Assembly (NCBI GenBank): GCA_002633005.1
Contig: NMRA01000645.1
Coordinates: 165,516-229,515, forward strand
DNA from: Phoronis australis
Taxonomy: Eukaryota; Phoronida; Phoronidae
Length of the DNA: 64,000 bases
Direction of reading: 5' to 3'
Shown: piece after piece, positions 29,401-38,400 of the stretch
Position numbering within the stretch: the stretch's first letter is position 1
Layout of the letters: each line of letters opens with the position of its first letter
Translations under genes and position numbers: made by a program
The notes under the pieces: model-generated
Told to the model about the DNA's origin: nothing
The model's input: only the letters and a program-made list of their open reading frames with translations
Databases searched by the model: none

Positions 29401-32400
29401 ATGAAACATTTTCACTAGTTAATCACACGTTCAGGCAACACAATGGCAATTTGTCCAATATCCTCATCCTTGAAGGATGTTGATGTGAGGACCTTTTCAC
29501 TTTGATGTCAGTCCTACTGAGACTTTTGTCTCTGGCCTGCTGAGACAAAATGTCTGAATCTGATGTGGGTTTTATTGATTCCTTGATGACGACTTCTCCA
29601 CAGTGCCTAGGCTAGACTTGTTAGATTACTGGCAAACATAACGGTGCATTTTGTTAACCTGCTGATTAGATGAGACTGTGAGTATTTTTTTACGTTTGAA
29701 ATTTCACCAATTTAGGACACAATGCGACAGAAAGGTGAAATTCTATTTCTTCATTTTTCAGTAAAGATCTGTATCACCAAGCTAATGCTTTTTCATGTTC
29801 CTAGTTGTCACTAGATATTTTGAAAAGTTCTAGGCACTTGCAATGGTGTTAGGAGCCCATGAAAAATGAAAAAGGTCAGTTTTGGTTAATAATTATTACC
29901 ATTTTTTCTTTTAGCATCTTGTGCACATTTTATAGCCAAGAGTTTGGAAACATGATCATTATTACTACTTTTAATGTCAATCAGCTTCCTGCTAGCTCTT
30001 TTGCACAGAATCATACCACAGAGAGTTTTCTGCCTATATTATGGGATGGGGAGATATTGTCACACAGTCAGAATCCAGACTGATGCATTACTTGCCAGGC
30101 AATCGCCCCACCTCTCTGTCATTGCAAATCTGAAACACCCACCTAAGACATTACTGGAAAGTCAAATTACCCAAACAAGACAAAACCTTACAGGGTATTA
30201 AGTATCCACCTGAGGTGGCAGCTCTTAAAGCAATCTTTATGATAGACAGCCAGATGCCCTCCCCAGGACTATTCCTCAGGTGGACATTTGTGCATGTCAG
30301 AGCCAAAAAAAACGCAAAATGTCTGCTCGATAAGTGAGGTTAACTCTTACTCATATTTTACTTTTTTGTTTGTATTTTCGAGCGTTTTTCCACTTATGTC
30401 GAGCCCTGGTCATCAAGAATTTGTAGTGTTAAATTAGACCTGCAGTTTGACACTTCGCGATTGTGATACATGAGGTCTCAAAATACTGCTCTGATTACAT
30501 GCTGAGTGGTCATTATATCTATTTACTTCCACCTGAGTACCCAACCAACTACTGGTAGCTGTTTGACTGAACATCAAGAATGGTCAGGTGTCAAATGAAT
30601 TCTAATTTAAATTGTTTTCGTGATCAAAGCATTTAGATTTAAAAGCAGAAATTCAATTAGGAACACTCAGAATATTTGATGTATTTTGCTGACTGTATGA
30701 AGTCATTTAATTGTCTATGATTTTCCATTGGGTGCTTCAAGTTCAAGTTTCTGAGAGCATGCTTCTTCCTTTGATGTCTTGTCTTTTGAAAGTCTTGAGA
30801 AATAACCAAATCGATTAGTCTTGTTTTTTTGATGTGTGTTGCTTTGACGTGTCACTCAAAGGGAGCGTTTCTTGCGTTTCTTCCAGGTGGCGAGGAAGAA
30901 TGATAGAGAGGAAATCCGGCGGAAGTTGGCGGCCGGATTTGATGAGGAGTATTACGGTGGCGAGCGTGCTATGAAAAAACCCAATCTACAAACCAGGCTT
31001 CAGGGGGGCACGAACCTTCAGATCTGTTTCATGAATGAGACGTCTAGTGACGGGGATTCGTCTGATGCCGATGGATTGTCCAGATCTCCGCGACTAGGCG
31101 TCCCGTCGTTGCCCCCGCGCGCCAACCCATTCCAGAAGGAATCTCCCGTAAGAACAGATACTCTGTCGGATTCTATGGGGGTAGGTATAAATTTGTACAG
31201 TTAAAGGCAGTGATGAGTTGGTTTTGCTAAAGCAGTTATAAACTCTCCTTCGACCAATTTAGGATGCTTACAGAGAAAAAATAGCCTTTTTTCGTTACTC
31301 AGATGTTTCCAAGGCTCAGGTTTAACTAACAGTTTGTTATTGCTGAAGATGAGCTCAGTGTTCTGTATGTAGACAGAGCTTGGAATTTTCCTCTTTTAAG
31401 AGGATTTCCTTGGGATGTTTTTGGTTTCAATTTCCTCTAATCTGATTTCTAGTTTTCTCTTTTTTCATCTCTTTTTATCATTTTTTGACTTTATTCATGC
31501 AAAAAGTACGACACAGAAATATTTCTGTTACACGGACCTATTTATTTGTGTTAATTTTTCCTCTTTTTCTCTCATTGGTCATTCCAAGTCCTATCTAGAG
31601 TGAGTTTGTTGTGAGAAAAGTGTGTTTACAGTATATCACCATGCCAGGCAAACTATGGGATCCTTCGAGCTTCACTCGCAGTCTTTCATCTACGAAACAT
31701 ACCCGGGGCTCAATGATTTGGCGTGTCACTGTGGGACACTTCGTGTGTCAATCGTGGTCTCAAACACTTAACAAGTGCCTGGTCATCCCTGGTAGAAATT
31801 TTTTCTCACTTGAATTTGGAAAAATTGGATGATTATATTATAATGGTGTAAGTTGTTAAAATCATAAGTTAGTCTCCTTGGCAGTCGAAGATGAGTTTGT
31901 AGTGACTTATTTTGTTATTAAAATCAGTTTAATCATCCGTGGTTATTCTTGAAATACTTTTTCTGAACTTCTGAAATTCAACACCAAAGAGTATGTATTA
32001 TAATTATTATTCTTCAAAGCAGTTGCAATTTATGTAATGATATGCTTATTTTTTTTTCTAAAATATTGGTTGTTGGATTCAAAACAACCAGAAGCATTTG
32101 AGTTTTGGTTCCGAAAATAGTTTCCAGAATGTAGCCGTACTGTTCGGTTTTTTTTTTTTTGGTTTGGTCTTTGTCATCATCTCCTTTTCAATTCCTGCGA
32201 GGACCATTTTGTGTCATTAAAAATTATTGCGTTTTTGTTGTGAGTTCAACCCCTTACCAATAGTAATCAATGCTGCCCCCTAGTTGTTGATACCTGTGTT
32301 TCAGTGGGTGTGCAGTCCTATGCTAGGACTAAGATATATGTTAGTTTCATCATTCCCTTGCCTATTTTGGTTCTTGTCTTGCTCTCCTCTACTGTCTTCG

Positions 32401-35400
32401 TCAGATTAGTTTTTCTGTGTTTTTGTTCAGCACCTGGAAAACAGAGTTTAATGGGCTGGTCCTGTCCGTTCAATGGAATAAAGGTTTTTCCTTGTCTCAT
32501 TTAACTTGGGTAATAGAAGAGAGTGCCTGGAAAACAGAGTTAAAGGGCCTGGTCTTGCCCATTCAGTTGAATAAAGGTTTTCATCACCAAATTACCTTCA
32601 GTAATATAGGAAACTTGAGCTTTCCCACAAGCATCAATACCCTATGTAACCAATGTGGGAAGTCATTGCTCAGTGATGTNCCTCTTTTAAGAGGATTTCC
32701 GTGGGGTGTTTTTGGTTTCAATTTCCTCTAATCTGATTTCCAGTTTTCTCTTTTTTTCATTTTTTTTAATCATTTTTTGACTTTATTCATGCAAAAAGTA
32801 CGTCACAGAAATATTTCTGTTACACGAACCTATTTATTTGTGTTAATTTTTCCTCTTTTTCTCTCATTGGTCGTTCCAAGTCCTATCTAGAGTGAGTTTG
32901 TTGTGAGAAAAGTGTTTTTACAGTACATCACCATGCCAGGCAAACTATGGGATCCTTCTACCTTCACTCGCAGTCTTTCATCTACGAAACATACCCGGGG
33001 CTCAATGATTTGGCGTGTCACTGTGGGACACTTCGTGTGTCAATCGTGGTCTCAAACACTTAACAAGTGCCTGGTCATCCCTGGTAGAAATTTTTTCTCA
33101 CTTGAATTTGGAGCAATTGGATGATTATATTATAATGGTGTAAGTTGTTGAAATCATAAGTTAGTTTCCTTGGCAGACGAAGATGAGTTTGTAGTGACTT
33201 ATTTTGTTATTAAAATCAGTTTAATCATCCGTGGTTATTCTTGAAATAGTTTTTCTGAACTTCTGAAATTCATCACCAAATAGTATTTATTATAATTATT
33301 ATTCTTCAAAGCAGTTGCAATTTATGTAATGATATGCTTATTTGTTTTTCTAAAATATTGGTTGTTGGATTCAAAACAACCAGAAGCATTCGAGTTTTGG
33401 TGCCGAAAATAGTTTCCAGAATGTAGCCGTACTGTTCGGTTTTTTTTGGTTTGGTCTTTGTCATCATCTCCTTTCCAATTCCTGCGAGGACCATTTTGTG
33501 TCATTAAAAATTATAGCGTTTTTGTTGTGAGTTCAACCCCTTACCAATAGTAATCAGTGCTGCCCCCTAGTTGTTGATACCTGTGTTTCAGTGGGTGTGC
33601 AGTCCTACGCTAGGACTAAGATATATGTTAGTTTCATCATTCCCTTGCCTATTTTGGTTCTTGTCTTGCTCTCCTCTACTGTCTTCGTCAGATTAGTTTT
33701 TCTGTGTTTTTGTTCAGCACCTGGAAAACAGAGTTTAATGGGCTGGTCCTGTCCATTCAATGGAATAAAGGTTTTTCCTTGTCTCATTTAACTTGGGTAA
33801 TAGAAGAGAGTGCCTGGAAAACAGAGTTAAAGGGCCTGGTCTTGCCCATTCAGTTGAATAAAGGTTTTCATCACCAAATTACCTTCAGTAATATAGGAAA
33901 CTTGAGCTTTCCCACAAGCATCAATACCCTATGTAACCAATGTGGGAAGTCATTGCTCAGTGATGTCAGGGTCAATGAAGTAATCTCAAAGTGACACTTG
34001 GAAAACGTTTTACATAAAAAATTTCATATATTTAAATTATGAAGAATCGTTTATATTGTTGGATAATGAATGGAGTAAATGCCTATACTAGTTGACTGTT
34101 CATTGACAATGACACATGTCAGTAATTTCATTATCACCGAAGTTAACCTTTCACTCAATATTGAAGTGTTGATGCTCGCTGCTAAATTTACATGTTTTCT
34201 TTAAAGGCAATTTTGATTTGGTTTCAATAGGTGAAGTTAACATTTCATATCAGTCAGCACGCCCACAACACTGACACATCTATTGCACTGTGAAAGATTT
34301 TGATTCTTGAGTTCATAAAAAATGTTTTGAAAACAGGAATTTTTTTCTAAGTCCCAATTTATTGGCTAGAAGTTAATGTGTTTTGATCTTGTCTTCGGTT
34401 GCTGAAGTTGGGTTTAAAGCCTACATTGAAAATTGTCCTTCAACTTGAAATTCAGACGTATTACAAAGTGTTGTCTTCTCTGCAAAAGTTTTAGTATGAG
34501 TGTTGTGATAGACAAAGGCCTATTTTTTAAAATAATTTACAAGACACCTTGCATCAGTGGAATGATCTCTATGTCATCTAAGCTGAACAGTTAGCCAGCA
34601 TGTTCAGTAACTACAATGGCAAGATAATTAATGCAATGCAGATGATTAGACACCTCTTATCTAGTTGACCTGCTCAGGCAGTTCATGGATGACAGAAGTA
34701 GTGTGCATGTATATAGTGGTTATCAGTTGCTACCATTGTTGTGGTAGTTCCCCTAATTGCTGATATGTTATGGTAATCTGGGACATCACTTTAAATTTCT
34801 ATAGTGTATTAACAGAACATCTGTATTCTCTCACTATGTTATCACTTACGAACCAGACATTTGCAGCGAAATTAAAGTTTATAGCCCCATCCTGCCATTA
34901 TTATATTTTCAGAAAATAAGTGATTAAGTCACAATACTGACTAAAATTTTTCTTGGTGAGTTAGACAAATCGAGTGTTATTGAAGGCATGGGTTCTCTTT
35001 GCATTTTGATTGTGAGATGCCTAGCATTGACTATGGTACTGGAGGAGGTTATTCATATACTTCACAGTTTGTAATACATGATCATATTGAACCCATTCTA
35101 ATTGAGATAGTCATGTGGTGTAGGAGTTCTGTTTGTTCTTTCTGAAATAAACAATTTTCTGTGTGATCATCTTTCCAGTGGAGCTGATTTTGTAGCAAGC
35201 TGCTCTTCAATACACATTCTATTTGATTTTTTCTGCTATAGTCACGAAAGTTTGCTGCTGTGCTGTGCTGTCATCAGTGTGTTCTTATAAGCAGTTCACA
35301 ATATTTTGATTTTTTTGTGTTTCACACGAAATGCTGGTCCATGAAGGGCTATTTGTGTATGGCAATTTAAACTAGAAACCACATCTTGCAGGTTCCTAGA

Positions 35401-38400
35401 TTGAAAAATCGTTTTGTTAAGTTCTGCATTTAAAGCAAATAAGAAGTTAAACGTCCATCATTGCTACCATGGACTGTCTAGTGCCTCGTGTTGCTGCGTA
35501 GGTGTGTGCTGGAGAGATGTTGCATTGAAATACATGGTGCCATCTTAACCTTTTTTAACAATGTATTTTACTGAACTACTACCAGTTTTGGCAAGTATTT
35601 TCGTGAAAAATTGAAGAAAGGAGGCTGTATCGTGATATACCAAGGCGTGCTTTTGCATTTCCCTATGTTTTTATGTTCATTTTCTGTTTGAAGGAGGGAC
35701 ATAACACAATGACGACCCCTGCGAGTAGCGAAGAGGATACAAAGCCTCGGTCTGATACAGGAAGTAGTGGCACTACAGAAGACGAAGATTTCTTCGCCCG
35801 CCAGGCTCGTCTTCAAGCTGAGGCACGACTGGCTCTAGCTCAGGTAGGCACGTGACTTGGGCGCTGTTGAGGTTTCCATGGTTGTTGCTTAAAAGCGGAC
35901 GATTGTAAACTTGTGAACAGTGTTCGGTTTAATTACTAATGGATGTTTCACCATGCATCTATGCTTGATGTACTTAAGTGTCTTGCTTTTATGAACATCA
36001 ACTTCAGTTATCAAAAATTTTTACATTTTGGCATATGAAAGTGAGGAATTTTCATCACTATAGAAAATGGAAATGAATTTAACAAATATGTGTCATTGGT
36101 TCAAATGTGTTTTCATACATATGAAGCTGAGCAGTTTGCTAGATTGTGTCCTTTGTCAGTCTCAAAATCTAGTGAGCATCCAGTTTTAGAATAGGAACAG
36201 CCTTTGATGGTCCTCACCCCTAAATTTCCGTTTTGCCATTTCTATTGCAGGCCCGACCCATGGCAAAAATGCAACTTGAAATAGAAAAGCAGCAAAAGAA
36301 AAAGTCATCGGTCGCTGAGCAAGTGATATTTGCCGACGGGAAGAGAAAAAAGTTGAGCAGGGCTGAGCTCAATGTTATGAATTTAGCTCAGCTACAAGTA
36401 CTAGTCAACGATATTCACACTCAAATAGAAAGTAAGCTCATACAGTACATGCCAAAAGTATTCAGATGAAATTACCTGAAATTACCCGTCATGGCGGCTG
36501 GGCAGAAGCCAAATTGATCATCCGAGTGACTTTCCTCCGTGACCCTGAATGAAGGGAATTAATACTAGAGTTATAAGGAAACTGAGGAATTCTGTAATTA
36601 TAATTTTACCCTTTTAGTGGATATTACCAGTTAAACTGAATTAGCCGCCACAATGGGGAAATAGTATTTTATCTGATTACTTTTGTTTGACACTGTTTGT
36701 AAGACTGTCAATTTGATAAATTTGTTTTAACACTGGCGACAACCACACAAAAACGCCTTCGTATGTAAAACAGACCACAATGTCTGCGTCTTAGCTCAAC
36801 TACCGAGTTATAATAAAAGAGCTCGCTCATGAAGATAATCTGGTTATGNAGCTCAGCTACAAGTACTAGTCAACGATATTCACACTCAAATAGAAAGTAA
36901 GCTCATACAGTACATGCCAAAAGTATTCAGATGAAATTACCTGAAATTACCCGTCATGGCGGCTGGGCAGAAGCCAAATTGATCATCCGAGTGACTTTCT
37001 TCCGTGACCCTGAATGAAGGGAATTAATACTAGAGTTATAAAGAAACTGAGGAATTCTGTAATTATAATTTTACCCTTTTAGTGGATATTACCAGTTAAA
37101 CTGAATTAGCCACCACAATGGGGAAATAGTATTTTATCTGATTACTTTTGTTTGACACTGTGTGTAAGACTGTCAATTTGATAAATTTGTTTTAACACTG
37201 GCGACAACCACACAAAAACGCCTTCGTATGTAAAACAGACCACAATGTCTGCGTCTTAGCTCAACTACCGAGTTATAATAAAAGAGCTCGCTCATGAAGA
37301 TAATCTGGTTATGATGAAATGTGTGATTATGCTCAGACAGAAAAACGGATTTAGTTTTTGTCAAGTTAAGATGTCACCTGGGCGCATAGTAGAATTTTAT
37401 TGTTAAAACTTTATTTTTTATTAGTGTTAACAGGATATGCACAGCACAACTTTCATGAAACAGTGCTTCATAAACAAATCTGTTGTCTTATATATATACA
37501 TATATGTATACATATACATATTATATATTGTTGCCCCGGCGTATTGTTGCCTGGTTGACGATAGGTGCCAACTACCGCAATAGATGCCATCAACATCGAC
37601 GCATTGTTGCCCGGGGAACAACATGTGTCAGCGTACACAGCGGATGGCGTTGTCACACTTGTTGCCCCCAGGGCGACCATATGCATCGAGTGCTACAATG
37701 TATTTTGTCACATATGTGGCATATATTGAAAGCATATTCCTTGAATGGATTTACGTTAATGTACATGACGTAAGCCTACACAATACTGAATGTAGACCTA
37801 TGTGAAAGTATAAGCAAATTCAAATTTGGAGGAGGGACTACTGGTAGATGAGGCAGATGTGATGGGGTCACAGTGTGGATCCAGAATTAGAGTAGAGGAC
37901 TAACCGAATGTTGGTAGGATTAAAACATGTCTTAAGTATCCCGAGTCTTTCCGTTTGGAAAGTCAACACTCTCCCAAATGAGGCTGGAATCTGATGTGGT
38001 TATCATCATTACCAACCATCTCTTGGGTCTTTCCCTTGTTTAACTTACTACAACCTCATTTTGGGCTTTCTCACAATTTTAGAAGCGTCTCTCTGATTCC
38101 ACATGTGCATGTGTGCTAAAAACCGTAGTTAGCTGACTGGCTTCTTTTCAAAACAGTTGGGGGCAACAATATGTGCAAGTGTTCACTGCACATATTGTCG
38201 CACCAGTCACATGCTGATAGCTAGGCAATAATGTGTGTCAGAAGTTGGTTGCATAAATTGTCACTCAGTCAACAACATGTTTCGACTGCAACAATTTTAA
38301 AAACCAGGTCAGTTATTTGCTGCAATGTTGTAAGCCATTGAATTTATGCAAGTGGCAGTTGTAGCATGGTAATGTCTGAGGTTAACAAATCGTTAGTCAT

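Larger units (their letters stand above)
3887..30886 (+). other. 27-kb SCHIP1 intron
   Basis: It lies between the phase-0 donor at 3887 and the acceptor ending at 30886. No convincing nested gene was found. It holds a minisatellite, a Harbinger relic, several dispersed repeat families, one N-flanked duplication (19508-22330), a partial MITE and a foldback insertion. In mammals separate SCHIP1 promoters lie downstream of IQCJ; an alternative first exon could lie here but none was recognised. Confidence 0.8.

Noticed and set aside
31611-33124. Paired 73-aa ORFs that look conserved
   Set aside because: Same reason: they are two copies of one locus around the N at 32680.
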